DNA from: Mediterraneibacter faecis JCM 15917
GTDB lineage: Bacteria > Bacillota > Clostridia > Lachnospirales > Lachnospiraceae
Length of the DNA: 64,000 bases
Direction: 5' to 3'
Assembly: GCA_001312505.1 (NCBI GenBank)
Contig: BBDW01000012.1
Coordinates: forward strand, 41,678 to 105,677
The translations under genes were made by a program, and so were the position numbers. The notes under the pieces are model-generated. The model did no database searches, was not told where the DNA came from, and saw only the letters and a program-made list of their open reading frames with translations. Below, one piece after another: positions 1-10,706 of this stretch; positions within the stretch are counted from its first letter, which is position 1; every line of letters begins with the position of its first letter.

Positions 1-3000
1 ATCGCCCCCGGATGATTACTACGATATTGATGATATTACATATGATTTCGATGCAGCAGACCTGGGATTGAAAGAAGAGGTCTTTGCAAAAATAACATCA
101 CTAAAACAGTTGCGACCATTGGTAGATGACCAGCGCTGGGGGGGTATCTTTTTCGTAAATTTTGAGAGCAACCGCTTTGAAGTATCTGCATTAAGAAAAA
201 TTCTTTCTGGTTTGATTCCTGCACGACGTAATGCGGATCATGTAGTTTGGGACAAAAAAGACTTGTTATTTCTTTGCATTTGGGGCGAGTGGAATAAGGT
301 TACCATTGGAGCTGCTCATTTTGAAGATAGTGAAAAGGGACTACCTCAGATTAAGATGATATCTTGCGCACCAGCTGTTGAGGACTTTACTCAAATCAAA
401 GTCTTTGAACAGCGTCTTGCTAAACTTGCTTGGCCAAAGGATCCTACTGATGACGAGGCATGGCATGATGCTTGGGCTTCTGCCTTTACTACACGTTATC
501 GCCAGACGATACAGGATGCCCATACCCTTACTATTCGCTTGGCTGAAGAGGCTCAAAATATTCGGAATCGTATTCTATCTACATTAGGAATTGAAACGGA
601 AAATGGATATGTACATCTTTTGTATAATAAATTTAAAGAAACACTTGTGCATGATATGACGGAAAAGCAGTTTGCAGATATGTATGCACAAACTGTGGTT
701 TATGGTCTTTTCTCAGCAAGATGTATGGATAAGACTCAAGATGACTTTAATGCAACAGAGGCTGTAGAATGTATTCCGAATACGAATCCTTTTCTTAAAA
801 GTTTGTTACAAGAGTGCTTGGGTTCTAGTAATTCTAAGAGTAAACTCTCTTTTGACGAATTGGAAGTAGGCAATATTATAGATTTGCTTCTTCATACAAA
901 GACAGACTCTATTATTGCTGATTTTAACAGGCAGACAGGTGGTGGACGTGAAGACCCTGTAATCCATTTCTATGAGGAATTTCTTTCTGAGTATGATAAG
1001 ACTCAAAAGGTTCAGCGTGGTGTTTATTATACACCGCAGCCGGTAGTTAATTTTATTGTCCGGGCTGTTGATGATATCTTGAAAAATAAATTTAATGTAC
1101 TGGATGGATTAGCATCTACAGGCACAAAAACTATAAAAGTTTATCGTGATTCAAAACGAAGAATAGATGGTTTTATCAGAACTGTTGAAGATCAAGAAAT
1201 AGTACCTGCAATTCAAATTCTTGATCCTGCAACAGGAACTGGTACTTTCCTGCGTCAAACTATACTTCAGATTTATCAAAATTTTTGTGATGTTCGTAAA
1301 GGCCAATCAAAGGATTCAATCCTAGCTGAATGGAATGCTTATGTTCCCGAACATCTTTTACCACGTTTGAATGGTTTTGAACTTATGATGGCTCCATATG
1401 CCGTTGCACATATGAAACTAGCAATGGTTCTGAAAGATACAGGGTATCGATTTGATAGTGATGAACGTTTGAGAGTGTTTCTTACTAACACTCTTGAAAA
1501 GCCCGGAAATTCTGAAGCACAATTGTCTTTATGGGAAGATCCACTTGCTTTTGAGTCAGTATCAGCTAATGCTGCAAAAAAAAATTCTGGAATTAATATT
1601 GTACTTGGAAATCCTCCTTATAGTGGGATTTCATCAAATAGTGGTAAATGGATTACTTCAATGATTGAGGACTACAAGTACATTAATGGAGTATATTTTG
1701 GTGAACGCAAACATTGGTTGCAGGATGATTATGTTAAATTTATTCGTTTTGGCGAAAGAGTTATTGAAAAAAGTAGCAATGGTATTCTCGCTTTTATCAA
1801 TAATCATGCATTTTTAGACAATCCAACATTCAGATGTATGAGATGGCATTTACTAAATACATTTGATGAAATTTACATTATTGACCTACATGGTAATGTA
1901 ATGAAAAAAGAAGTAGCTCCTAATGGAGAAAAAGACGAAAATGTATTTGATATTCAACAGGGGGTATCTATCAATCTTTTTGTTAAGAACAGCACACGAA
2001 ATAAAGGAATTGCACGTGTTTATCACACTGATTTTTTTGGAAAGCGTTCAGATAAGTATGACATGCTCAATTCTTTGAAGATTGGTGAAATTTCATGGAC
2101 ATCACTTGAACCTAATGAACCTTTCTATTTTTTCATTCCTCGCAATGAACGAAATAGAGCATCTTATGAAAAAGGGTTTTCTATACAAGAACTTATGCCT
2201 GAGCATACCACGGGTGTTGTTACTGCGCGAGATGGATTAGTTGTAGCAAAAAACCTGAAGAGTTATTAGATAGGATTAATTTTTTTACAGATCCTGACAA
2301 AACGGATGATCAAGTTCGTGCACACTTTTTTGGTAATAAAAAAGCCGGTAAGTACTTACCAGGTGATTCGCGAGGATGGAGTCTATCGTCGGCACGTGAA
2401 AAAATCAAAGACTTTAATCATGAGGCTAATATTCAGAAAATAGCATATAGACCTTTTGATACGCGATATATATATTATGTTCCTGAGATGGTGGACTGGG
2501 GGGCGTGATAAGCTGATGTATAATCTTCTGGCTGGTGATAATTATGCTTTGGTTATTCCTCGTCAAGCTGCAACAGATAACTGGTCTCATGTGCAAATTA
2601 CAAAATACATGGCTGATAATAGAATTCATTATAGCAACAAGGGAATTCCTATTGAATGCCCACTCTACTTATATGCGCCTGGTTATGACGGGCAATTAAC
2701 AAGGTATCCTAATTTGAATGATGCCATCATAAACAAACTCACTACTTCTATTGGTATGCGTTTTGTACCTGAAAAAAGTAATGAAGAAAATACGGTATGC
2801 CCTTTAGATATTTTAGATTATATTTATGCTGTTTTATTTTCAAGAAAATATCGTCAGGCATATTTGGACTTTTTGAAATTTGATTTTCCACGCGTTCCAT
2901 ATCCACAATCAGCGGATTATTTTTGGACAATGGTATTTTATGGAGCAAAATTGAGAGAATTGCATGTTTCAGAAGATGACTTAATTGATAGCAAATACTC

Positions 3001-3277
3001 TTACAAAGGACATACAGAATGTGTCGTTGATCGATCTACATATCAAGATGGCATAGTTCATTTTAATAAAAAGGGTGATATGGTCATTAACGTTCCGGAA
3101 AATATTTGGAATATGTATTTTGGGGGGGGATATCAGCCTCTTCAAAAATGGTTGAAAGATCGCAAGGGGGGGAATATACTCACGCAATCTGATATTCGGC
3201 ATTTTATAAGTATCATTACAACATTGACTGCTACTGAAGAAATAATGAAACAGATTGATGATTATATCGTATTTTAA
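1..3277 (+). CDS. Type ISP-like N6-adenine DNA methyltransferase, 5'-partial, two frameshifts
   Basis: The frame is already open at base 2 without a start, so the N-terminus lies left of the window. About 1,090 residues are visible. They include a YYTPQPVV block (~1025), the SAM-binding motif DPATGTGTF (~1223-1249) and the catalytic NPPY (1610-1621). The C-terminal half carries the GGYQPLQKWLKDRKG-type signature near 3120-3170 that I know from type ISP and related single-chain restriction-modification enzymes. The reading frame breaks at an A run (2248-2253, one A short) and at a G run (2498-2503, one G too many); correcting both gives one continuous protein to the stop at 3275. The family methylates adenine and recognises DNA through the C-terminal target-recognition region. 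Whether a helicase/nuclease part lies upstream cannot be seen. Confidence 0.82.
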
Positions 3278-3292
3278 TACTTATAAATTCAT

Positions 3293-3340
3293 AACAGGTG
3301 TGGTCAAACATTATGGCTACGCCTGTTCTTATTTTATTTA
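3293..3340 (+). terminator. Rho-independent terminator of the methyltransferase gene
   Basis: A 13-bp stem (AACAGGTGTGGTC with GGCTACGCCTGTT, some G-U pairs) closes a 9-nt loop and is followed by a T-rich tail, 16 bases after the stop codon. Confidence 0.8.
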
Positions 3341-4120
3341 TTGGGGTTGATATCCTTCTGTTTCTATCTACAATAGTTTAGATAGTTGAGTTACAGGATG
3401 ATTAGGAAGTATCTGTGGTATGTAGTGATGAACAAAAATTTGATTTTAATATTGAATAACATTGTAAAAATTGAAAAAGGTAAAATTTCAAAGTGAGGGG
3501 GGAGAGTCAACAAATAGTGTATGTGCGTTTTTCAAATTTACTGTTTTTTTAATTTTGGGTAAGGCTCCGAAATTGGCAATTTTGCGGAAGTGTATCCACA
3601 CTTCCTGTCCTTGCTGTTTTTAAAATCACATAGTGATTTCACAGAGATATAGAGATATTTAGTCTATTTTATATCCCTGTGTTGTGACCGGAAAAATTCG
3701 GGGGGGAACCAAGTGTATATTTATGCTGAATGTGAGGAACTGGGGGGGAGCACAATCCTCAGCAAGAATCCTACGTCCGGAAAATATCATATTGCTAAAA
3801 TAGCGATATGGTATTACCGGGGGGGTGGATCTTGCTCTAATGTGTACAGTACCTCGGCATAAATAGAAAGAATGGGTTTGGGGGGGAATCCCCCAGCAAG
3901 ATAAAAATCTGATGAAAGAGCATTTGTCGGAAAGACAATATTGTTAAACACAGGTGGATCTTGCTCTGGAGTAATTGAGAAATAGTGTTTAGAAATAATT
4001 GCCTTGTTCTCAAAAAACGGAAATAGTGATAGTATGAATTGGGAAAATCGGTATTTGTAGAACTGGTTAAGTGTATCCAGTGATGTAATTACACCTATTA
4101 AATAGTTAAAAGAGAGGAAT
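3341..4120. other. Long non-coding stretch inside the island
   Basis: No credible gene is seen. The stretch is AT-rich but holds five G runs of 6-7 bases (near 3490, 3700, 3742, 3819 and 3880) and two diverged direct repeats (separate entry). A weak ribosome site, AGAGAGGA, precedes the gene at 4121. Confidence 0.5.
3760..3967 (+). repeat. Two diverged direct repeats of about 75-79 bp
   Basis: Copy A (3760-3838) and copy B (3894-3967) both begin with CAGCAAGA. Both contain a TCGGAAA/CCGGAAA block followed by ATATTG(C/T)TAAA, and both end with GGTGGATCTTGCTCT. The middle parts have drifted. They could be decayed element ends or structured RNA units. Confidence 0.45.
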
Positions 4121-4870
4121 ATGAAATTGTTACATAGACTTTGGTTAAAAATAAATGATATTGGTGAATATGATGTTAAATATGGAGCATGGAAAATATA
4201 TCAAATAATGTATGCGAATAATCTAATTAAGGGTGGAAATTTATTTACAGATAATGACATCATTAAAAATGGCAGAAGACCATATATTAAATGTCAATTT
4301 ATACATAATGGAAAGTCCACGGAGGAAATGAGGTTTAGTGGCGAAACGGATTTTAACTTTTCTACCCAAAAGAAAAGTGAATTATGTAGAAGCAGATATG
4401 AAAACTATAAAAAAATTTTAGAACGTGATTTAGCAGGCGAAGGAATACTAGATATATATTTGGAAATGCTGAATGAATGTTCCCAGATGCATCATTCACA
4501 AGATAATATATCTATAATGCTTCAATCAGGAAATATGCAGGGAGCTAAGGGAGCTATCGGACTAGATAGATTAGATGTTTGGCTTCTTATTTTGGATATG
4601 AAATATAGATACAACATAAATATGTTACAAAATCACTGTACAATGGAGAATTGTTCAGAAATTGAAAAGTTTTTAAATTTGTTTGATGATGTATACGATT
4701 ATGCAAGCACCATTTATCATATAAATAGTGAACTGGTAGATAAACTGATTGAATCTGGGAAAAGACCATTATATTCAGCTACAAATATAATTACATATAT
4801 GTCATTGGCAAAAGAATTTTGGAATCAAAAGCACGCATTTATTGAAAACCAACTAAAATATGAACAGTGA
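4121..4870 (+). CDS. Uncharacterised 249-aa protein
   Basis: I do not recognise this protein. It starts at an ATG behind AGAGAGGAAT and has no signal peptide or clear membrane segment. It is rich in Asn, Ile, Lys and Tyr, with lower GC than genes outside the island. Several Cys and His residues occur (for example around the segments LNECSQMHH and NHCTMENCSE), but they do not form a pattern I can name. It stands alone between two terminators, downstream of the methyltransferase and upstream of the convergent XRE gene. By position it is an accessory cargo gene of the island; a defence role is conceivable but is not shown by the sequence. Confidence 0.6.
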   Translation: MKLLHRLWLKINDIGEYDVKYGAWKIYQIMYANNLIKGGNLFTDNDIIKNGRRPYIKCQFIHNGKSTEEMRFSGETDFNFSTQKKSELCRSRYENYKKILERDLAGEGILDIYLEMLNECSQMHHSQDNISIMLQSGNMQGAKGAIGLDRLDVWLLILDMKYRYNINMLQNHCTMENCSEIEKFLNLFDDVYDYASTIYHINSELVDKLIESGKRPLYSATNIITYMSLAKEFWNQKHAFIENQLKYEQ

Positions 4871-4923
4871 TTTAATCGAAAAGAAAATGCTAGATTTGTC
4901 GATGCAAGTATAATGAATAGAAG

Positions 4924-4956
4924 TGCCCATTACATTTTTTGCGATGGGTGTTTTTT
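4924..4956 (+). terminator. Probable terminator of the 249-aa gene
   Basis: TGCCCAT and ATGGGTG pair (two G-U pairs) around a 13-nt loop, and six T follow. Nothing further is seen between here and 5254. Confidence 0.5.
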
Positions 4957-5254
4957 GTGAAATCCACTTTTATTCATTTTTGAATAAAAGAATTTTGAAT
5001 CTGCAGCCGATAGAAGCAGATGGTTATAAAAAGCTTTTGATAACTATGAGTGCAAAAACAGAAAGCTGCGAAAATTTATTATGAGCTAATAGCAAAATTT
5101 GACATTTTGTGATATCGAGGGTATGGGGAATCGTAATCTCCATTAAGTTCGTCAGAGAATCATAATCCCAAAATGGATTTTGAGTTACTCTAGGCGATAC
5201 TTGCTTTAGAAAATGATTTGTCATAATGAGTTAGAACATGGGAGGAGGAAGCGT

Positions 5255-5287
5255 TAAAAAAGAGAGAGCCATAAGCAACTCTCTCTG
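5255..5287 (-). terminator. Terminator of the XRE regulator gene
   Basis: Read on the minus strand, AGAGAGAG and CTCTCTCT form an 8-bp stem followed by a T run. It lies about 17 bases past the stop codon of the regulator. Confidence 0.7.
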
Positions 5288-5303
5288 TGATAAAATTAAA
5301 AAG

Positions 5304-6101
5304 TTATAGTATCAGTGATTCGGTAAGATTACAAAAATCCTTAACAGGAATATTTTCTTTAAGTGGTAAAGCGGTCTCTAAAAAGGTTTCGTCTGCAAAT
5401 CTTTCGAGTTCAGAATCAAAATGTATAATTGAAGCATTTGTATTTAATTGGTATGGTGGAATTGTAACAAAATAATCATAATCTTCATAAGAAGGAGTGG
5501 CGCAAGAAACTTTGATTTTTCCGCCCAATTTCAATTTTGCAAATTCTCCATAAATGGCAGTTAAGGCTTTTATTCTTTCTTCATCAGAAGTAATTCTATC
5601 TACATATCTAATATACCAATAATCTATATTTCCCTCTTTTAATTCAATTAAATAATCGTATGATCTGGGCGTTCCAGATTTTATTGTCCATTCAACTTTA
5701 TGCAGACTTGTCATCATGGAAAGTCCACGCATTAAGGTGGAAAAAAACTTTTCATGCACCTGAACAGTAGAGAGATCCAGAGAAAATCCATTGTCTGCAA
5801 TTATCTTTTTTCGTTCCCGTATTTTCTTAGAAGAATATCCCGTTGCATCATATAATTCTTGGATAAGTTCTGGATCATCAATGGCTTTTGCAATTTTATC
5901 AATAGTGCTTTTATATGGTCTTCCAGATCGGGCACCGTTGAGCATTCGTGAAATGGTTGCATTATTTAAGCCTGTTTGTTCAGATAATTCTTTTTGTGTT
6001 TTTTTCTGTAAAATGATTTGAAGTATATTGATAAATCTTTCCTGATCGTAAACGCTGTCAGGATTTATTAGTGTGCCTGAATTTGATATAAATTCGTTCA
6101 T
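5304..6101 (-). CDS. XRE-family transcriptional regulator
   Basis: A 265-aa protein with an N-terminal helix-turn-helix at about residues 30-75, seen as KELSEQTGLNNATISRMLNG. The remaining ~190 residues have no motif I recognise and may sense or bind a partner. The start is an ATG preceded on the minus strand by AGAGGAGA. It is transcribed divergently from the first recombinase, and the 240-bp gap between them is full of GAAGTCAAA repeats. That makes it the likely regulator of the recombinase operon and of itself. The regulatory link is inference from position and repeats. Confidence 0.8.
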   Translation of the reverse strand: MNEFISNSGTLINPDSVYDQERFINILQIILQKKTQKELSEQTGLNNATISRMLNGARSGRPYKSTIDKIAKAIDDPELIQELYDATGYSSKKIRERKKIIADNGFSLDLSTVQVHEKFFSTLMRGLSMMTSLHKVEWTIKSGTPRSYDYLIELKEGNIDYWYIRYVDRITSDEERIKALTAIYGEFAKLKLGGKIKVSCATPSYEDYDYFVTIPPYQLNTNASIIHFDSELERFADETFLETALPLKENIPVKDFCNLTESLIL

Positions 6102-6113
6102 TCAAATCTCCTC

Positions 6114-6318
6114 TTGACTTCTTTGACTTTGTATAAATTGACTTCTTGTGTTTTATCTTATCAATTATATCCCTAAAAATCAATTTAAAACATAAAGAAA
6201 TCAAAAAATGCTTTATTGATATTCGTGTAAAAGTCAAAGAAGTCAAAAACGTAATTGACATTTTGACATCTTTGCGTATAATGTAAATCAAGAAGTCAAA
6301 GAAGTCAAACAAATCAAA
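6114..6318. promoter_or_regulatory. Array of GAAGTCAAA operator-like repeats
   Basis: The divergent intergenic region has repeats of the 9-mer GAAGTCAAA in tandem: 6231-6247 and 6290-6308 on the plus strand, and the complement TTGACTTCTTTGACTT at 6114-6129 with a further half site near 6139-6146. Repeats on both sides of the recombinase promoter and next to the XRE start suggest a shared operator. Confidence 0.6.
6255..6282 (+). promoter_or_regulatory. Sigma-A-type promoter of the recombinase operon
   Basis: TTGACA (6255-6260) and TATAAT (6277-6282) are 16 bp apart. They lie about 60 bp upstream of the first recombinase start and between two GAAGTCAAA repeat clusters. Confidence 0.75.
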
Positions 6319-6341
6319 AAGAAAGGAAGGAGGGCTGTGGA

Positions 6342-7451
6342 TTGAAATATAGGGTTGTTTCGGTTTTGAAAGATAATAGACCACGTTTTTTGATTATTTC
6401 TGATATTGAAGAAATTGAAATCCTTCCATCAAAGTATTTGAAGCATCTGGATCAGATTAATGCTTCTCCGAATACTGTAAAATCCGCAGCTTTCGCACTT
6501 TCATATTATTACAATTTTCTGCAGGAGCAAACGATAGGATTGGATGAGATTACATTGCTATCTTATTCAGAGCAGAATAAACATTTTATTGATTTCTTGT
6601 ATTGGGTTAAGAGTGGAAAGCATACTGAGCATAATACACAGACGAGCAATAAGACCTGCAATATGTATCTTGGTGCAGTCTTCAGATACTACCAGTTTTT
6701 GGCACTGGAAGATGTCTTGCCAATGCTTAAAGTCTTACGAGTAAAAAAAGTATCATATTTTGACAGTATGGGAGTAAATCATCAAAATGCAGTGAATTCG
6801 TTTAAAGGTTTCTTCAAAGAAGAAGAACCTAATCTGGAAGAAATAACATCCGAAGAAATACAGGAGCTGATAAATGCCTGTACGAATGATAGAGATCAAT
6901 TGCTGATAGCAATGATGGCAGAAACCGGTCTTAGATTAGGGGGGGAAATTCTAGGAATCCATTATACCGAAGATATTGATTTTGAAAGAAGGACGGTTCG
7001 GGTAAGGTATCGTGAATCCAATACCAACTTGGCAAGAGCAAAAAATGCAGAATATAGAATGGCTTTGTTAAGTAATACAACTTTTGAGTTCTTGGTTAAG
7101 TACATTTCTGATAATCGAAAAAGTCTGATGAACTCGGAGTATCTATTTACAAAATTAACTGGAAAAAACAAAGGAGAGCCATTAGATGCGGATTCTGTGT
7201 ATAGCATGTTGAAAAGACTATCCAAAAGAACGGATATCAATTCCCATCCGCATCAGCTCCGACACTATTTTGCGGAGGAAAGAAGAAAAGAAGGATGGGA
7301 TTTGAATGACATTCGTTTTGCCTTGGGGGGGCATAAGAAAGTTGAAACTACCATTAAATACTTGGGTGAAAATAATGAACGATTGATAGAAGCGACAGAT
7401 CAATACTACTCAAATAATGAAGATTTATACCAAATTGCAGATTTTCTGTAA
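6342..7451 (+). CDS. Tyrosine recombinase 1 (Tn554 TnpA-like)
   Basis: A 369-aa protein starting at a TTG, eight bases after a strong AAGGAAGGAGG site. The N-terminal half is the core-binding domain. The C-terminal half has the first catalytic Arg in TGLRLG (~residue 197), the HQLRH box (~305), an LGH-type box (~330) and the nucleophile Tyr in TTIKYL. Two G7 runs (6939-6945 and 7325-7331) each add a Gly to motifs that normally read LRLGE and LGHKK. Its length matches Tn554 TnpA (about 360 aa). It is the first of three consecutive recombinases, so the three probably act together in integration and excision of the island. Confidence 0.88.
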   Translation: MKYRVVSVLKDNRPRFLIISDIEEIEILPSKYLKHLDQINASPNTVKSAAFALSYYYNFLQEQTIGLDEITLLSYSEQNKHFIDFLYWVKSGKHTEHNTQTSNKTCNMYLGAVFRYYQFLALEDVLPMLKVLRVKKVSYFDSMGVNHQNAVNSFKGFFKEEEPNLEEITSEEIQELINACTNDRDQLLIAMMAETGLRLGGEILGIHYTEDIDFERRTVRVRYRESNTNLARAKNAEYRMALLSNTTFEFLVKYISDNRKSLMNSEYLFTKLTGKNKGEPLDADSVYSMLKRLSKRTDINSHPHQLRHYFAEERRKEGWDLNDIRFALGGHKKVETTIKYLGENNERLIEATDQYYSNNEDLYQIADFL

Positions 7452-7469
7452 AAGGAAGGAGGGATTACC

Positions 7470-9205
7470 TTGGCAGTATTAAAAATTGTTCCGAAGTTAT
7501 ATCAGGAAAAAATATCTGAGAAATTAAAGGAAGAAATATCTTTAGTTACGACTGGAGAAGCAAAATACTATAACCGGTTATACAAATTTTTTCAGTATAC
7601 AGATATACAGTGTACTGCAGATATTAACTATGAAACGAGAAAAATGTATATGGATTCTCTTGAAAAAGAGGATATTTCAGAAAAATATAAAGCGGAATTA
7701 CTGAGCTTATTTGATCGTTTAAAAATAGAAAATATGCCGGATGTCTATTCACAAGGAAAGCCCTTCTCTGTAGAACAGGAGTTTTTTAAGCAAGACAAAT
7801 TGTTTTTGCTGTATGTCCCCCCAATAAGAAGAAAGCACAATCTTTCCGTCAGGTGGTTGATAAGAATGATTTGTTATGGGACTTAACGAGGATACATTCA
7901 TCACAGTTGGTGCGACAGACAAAAATATTGCTGTGTGAAATTCTGAATATGGATAAGGTACAAAGACATCGAAGATATTTTTTAGAACCATTAAAAGCAC
8001 TTATACGGTTTTGCGATAAGTACGGAATAGATGATATTGAAGAAATGGAACAGGCAGACGAAAACAGATTTTATCTGTATTTAAACAAGGAGTCGGAAAT
8101 TATAAAAAAACAGGCTTCTAAGATTGTTGAGTTTGCGAGAAGAACGTTATTTCTGACAGATTCAGAGACAAATTGGCGAGCGTGTATCTGGTATATGGAG
8201 AGGTTTCAGTTTGATAAATCAAGAATCAATGCCAGTTCACCTGTTAAAAGCCTTTCATTTATTAATATTTACGAAAAAGAAAATCGTTGGTATTTACAAT
8301 TATACGCAAAATATTTAGTCGGGATATCTGATCTGTCTTTATCAAATATCCGAAATACAATATGTTTTATTTCACAATTTTTAAAATATCTGGATGGACA
8401 GAGTAAGAAAGTAACTGAACTGGAGATACAAGATATAGCGGATTATGTATCTGTTTTGAATGAGTCCGATATTAAATATTCCACTTTTAACCGACATATC
8501 ACTCATATGCATACATTTCTACAGTTTTTGAAAATGAAAAATATTGAAGTGTTGAAGTTTTATCCGGAACGATTTTTAAAAAAAGGTTTTCCAGAACACA
8601 ATGAAAGAAGTGTTCCAGAAAAAACAATTGCTCATCTGATTAAGGAGCTGCCGGCATTCCCAGAGCATTTACAGTTGATGTATTTGATTTTGTTTTGTAC
8701 AGGAATTAGGAAAAGCGAGGTTTGTACAATAAAATCGGGAGCCTTTTATTCACAAGGCAATGAGAATTGGATGCGCATATATCAAAGCAAAATGCGGAGG
8801 GAAAAAGTCATTCCTGTTCCCAGTTTATTGGTTGAACTGGTGAACGATTATGAAAAAAAGTACGGAATAAAAAATGGGGGGGAGTATTTATTCAAGAATA
8901 AAAAAGGTGGTGCATTTAATGGACAGACATTTTCAAATCAGATGATTCGGGAGTGTAAGGTCCGTGGGATTGCCTGCGGAGATTATATTTTTAGAGCACA
9001 CGATTACAGACATAACCTTGCAACTTCAATGTACGGAAATGGAGTTTCTATACAAGGGGTACGAGATTATCTGGGACATTCAAGTGAGAATATGACAAAA
9101 CAGTACATTGATTTCATGCCGGAACGTATTGTATCGGCTGAAGATAAATATTTTTCAAAAAATCAGTCATTTAAATTGAAAGGAGCAGAAGATGATGAAA
9201 GGTAA
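7470..9205 (+). CDS. Tyrosine recombinase 2 (one frameshift)
   Basis: Two overlapping frames form one protein of about 578 aa. The break is at a C run of six (7817-7822); four C restore the frame through VPNKKKAQSFRQVVDKNDL. The catalytic domain shows the Arg in FCTGIRKSE (~8700), HDYRH (~9000), LGHSS (~9072) and a Tyr in TKQYID. The long N-terminal region and total length recall Tn554 TnpB. A G7 run at ~8875 adds a Gly in NGGEYLF. The gene begins 18 bp after recombinase 1 and overlaps recombinase 3, so translation is probably coupled. The start used is TTG at 7470 behind AAGGAAGGAGG. Confidence 0.85.
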
Positions 9206-10706
9206 TATTAATTTGATTTCTTATGACTGTTATCAACAAGCTACAGAAAAACAGTTGGCTGGGTTGAAATGGAAGGAAAACAGGGTGTACTACATATCAG
9301 AGATTCATAATGAAAAGATACAGGATGAGATTTATGGGTATATCGATGATAGATGTAGACGTTTATCATTATCAACAGCAGTAAATGATATTTACAGATT
9401 TGATCTGTTGAAAGAATTTCTGAATGAGAAGTGTACGAGTTGTAGTAGCATCACTGATAAAAAATGGGAAGAACTGGAGAGAAGCTATAAAGCATTTTTA
9501 TATAAAAAAGGATTGGCGCTGTACGTTAGAAGAAATAGACCGGATAGGCGGAATGTTGAGCAACAAAGTAGCGCTCAGGTTTCTTTTTTGAAAATGTATT
9601 ATGAGTATGTTGTGAAGTGTAAAACAGCAGATATTCCAGAAAATGAAAAAGATGTATGGGATATGAGAAAGTTAGATATTGTGCCAAGGAGTAATCCGAT
9701 TCGGGGAAGATATAGATTAGATTTTCGTGAGATCAGGCAGAAAGAATTTAAAGAGATAATAAAGAAAATATTGTATAGCCACTGCCAGACAAAAGCAATG
9801 GGTAGTATAAAAGGCGAATTGCGTGGATTCCGTCGGTTTGCTAGTTTCATGTATGATCGTTTTCCAGAAGTAAAGCATTTTACAGAAATTAGCAGGGATA
9901 TGATAGAAGATTATTTGGTTTATATAAAAACGGATACAGGCCTTACATCAGTCAGTTACACGACAGAACTGTCGGTTTTGGATAATCTGCTGGATGAAAT
10001 TGGGCGTGAACTGGAAATAGAAAAGTTATGCAACCTTTTTCTGTCCAGTGATTGCAGAGCATATGACAACGCCTTACCAGAAGCGTATTCAGATGCAGAA
10101 ATCAGGAGATTTAATTGTGCATTAACAAAATTAAAGCCACAGTTAGGCAGATGTTTAATAATACATCAAATGCTCGGTACAAGAATAGAGGATACGTTGA
10201 CTTTGCGAAGGGATTGCTTATCTGAGAAATCGGGGGGGCATTATTTTATAACTATTCTCCAGCAGAAAACAAGGAAATACAAAAGACCAGTCAGCGATCA
10301 GCTGGTAGAATTGATTAGAAAAGCAATAGAAGTTTCAGAAAAGGAGCATCCAGATTCAGAATATATTTTTCTGCAAGATAATGGAAAATTATATACAGAT
10401 TCAATGCTGAAATATCATGTAAATATCATGATTTATGAAAATGATATCAGGGATGATAATGGAAATTATTTTGAGTTTCGTACACATCGTTTTAGACATA
10501 CTTTTGGAGTAAAACTTACAGAGATGAAATTAGATGATGATAGCATTGCAAGGCTGTTGGGGGGGCATAAGGATACTCGAACAATACCACATTATCGGCG
10601 GTTAAGAAACGAAGCATTAGCGGAGGATACAAAGGCTGTACGAGATGAAATGAATGAATTATTAGCACAATACAGGAGGGAAAAGGAAAATGCAGAAACA
10701 CGATAA
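9192..10706 (+). CDS. Tyrosine recombinase 3
   Basis: A 504-aa protein. The ATG overlaps the end of recombinase 2 by 14 bases and has AGGAG seven bases upstream. Catalytic elements are the Arg in LGTRIEDTL (~10170), HRFRH (~10487) and the LGH box and Tyr in HKDTRTIPHYRR. A G7 run (10559-10565) turns LLGHKD into LLGGHKD. Three adjacent recombinases define 'recombinase in trio' arrangements, but the following TnpC-like gene points to the Tn554 group, with this gene as a second TnpB-like partner. Which of the three cleaves and which is structural cannot be told from the sequence. Confidence 0.87.
   Translation: MMKGNINLISYDCYQQATEKQLAGLKWKENRVYYISEIHNEKIQDEIYGYIDDRCRRLSLSTAVNDIYRFDLLKEFLNEKCTSCSSITDKKWEELERSYKAFLYKKGLALYVRRNRPDRRNVEQQSSAQVSFLKMYYEYVVKCKTADIPENEKDVWDMRKLDIVPRSNPIRGRYRLDFREIRQKEFKEIIKKILYSHCQTKAMGSIKGELRGFRRFASFMYDRFPEVKHFTEISRDMIEDYLVYIKTDTGLTSVSYTTELSVLDNLLDEIGRELEIEKLCNLFLSSDCRAYDNALPEAYSDAEIRRFNCALTKLKPQLGRCLIIHQMLGTRIEDTLTLRRDCLSEKSGGHYFITILQQKTRKYKRPVSDQLVELIRKAIEVSEKEHPDSEYIFLQDNGKLYTDSMLKYHVNIMIYENDIRDDNGNYFEFRTHRFRHTFGVKLTEMKLDDDSIARLLGGHKDTRTIPHYRRLRNEALAEDTKAVRDEMNELLAQYRREKENAETR

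Noticed and set aside
2248..2253. Programmed ribosomal frameshifting in the methyltransferase
   Set aside because: A second break in the same gene at a G run, and the same kind of break in many unrelated genes, favour sequence error.
3490..3890. G-quadruplex-forming region
   Set aside because: The G runs are tens of bases apart, too far for a normal quadruplex, and their lengths are doubtful.
6114..6318. Repeated GAAGTCAAA units as a CRISPR array
   Set aside because: The units are 9-mers without regular spacers and lie around a promoter; no cas genes are present.
6342..10706. Calling the island a strict 'recombinase in trio' element
   Set aside because: The downstream TnpC-like (DUF6262) gene and TnpV fit the Tn554 group better, so only similarity in gene number is noted.
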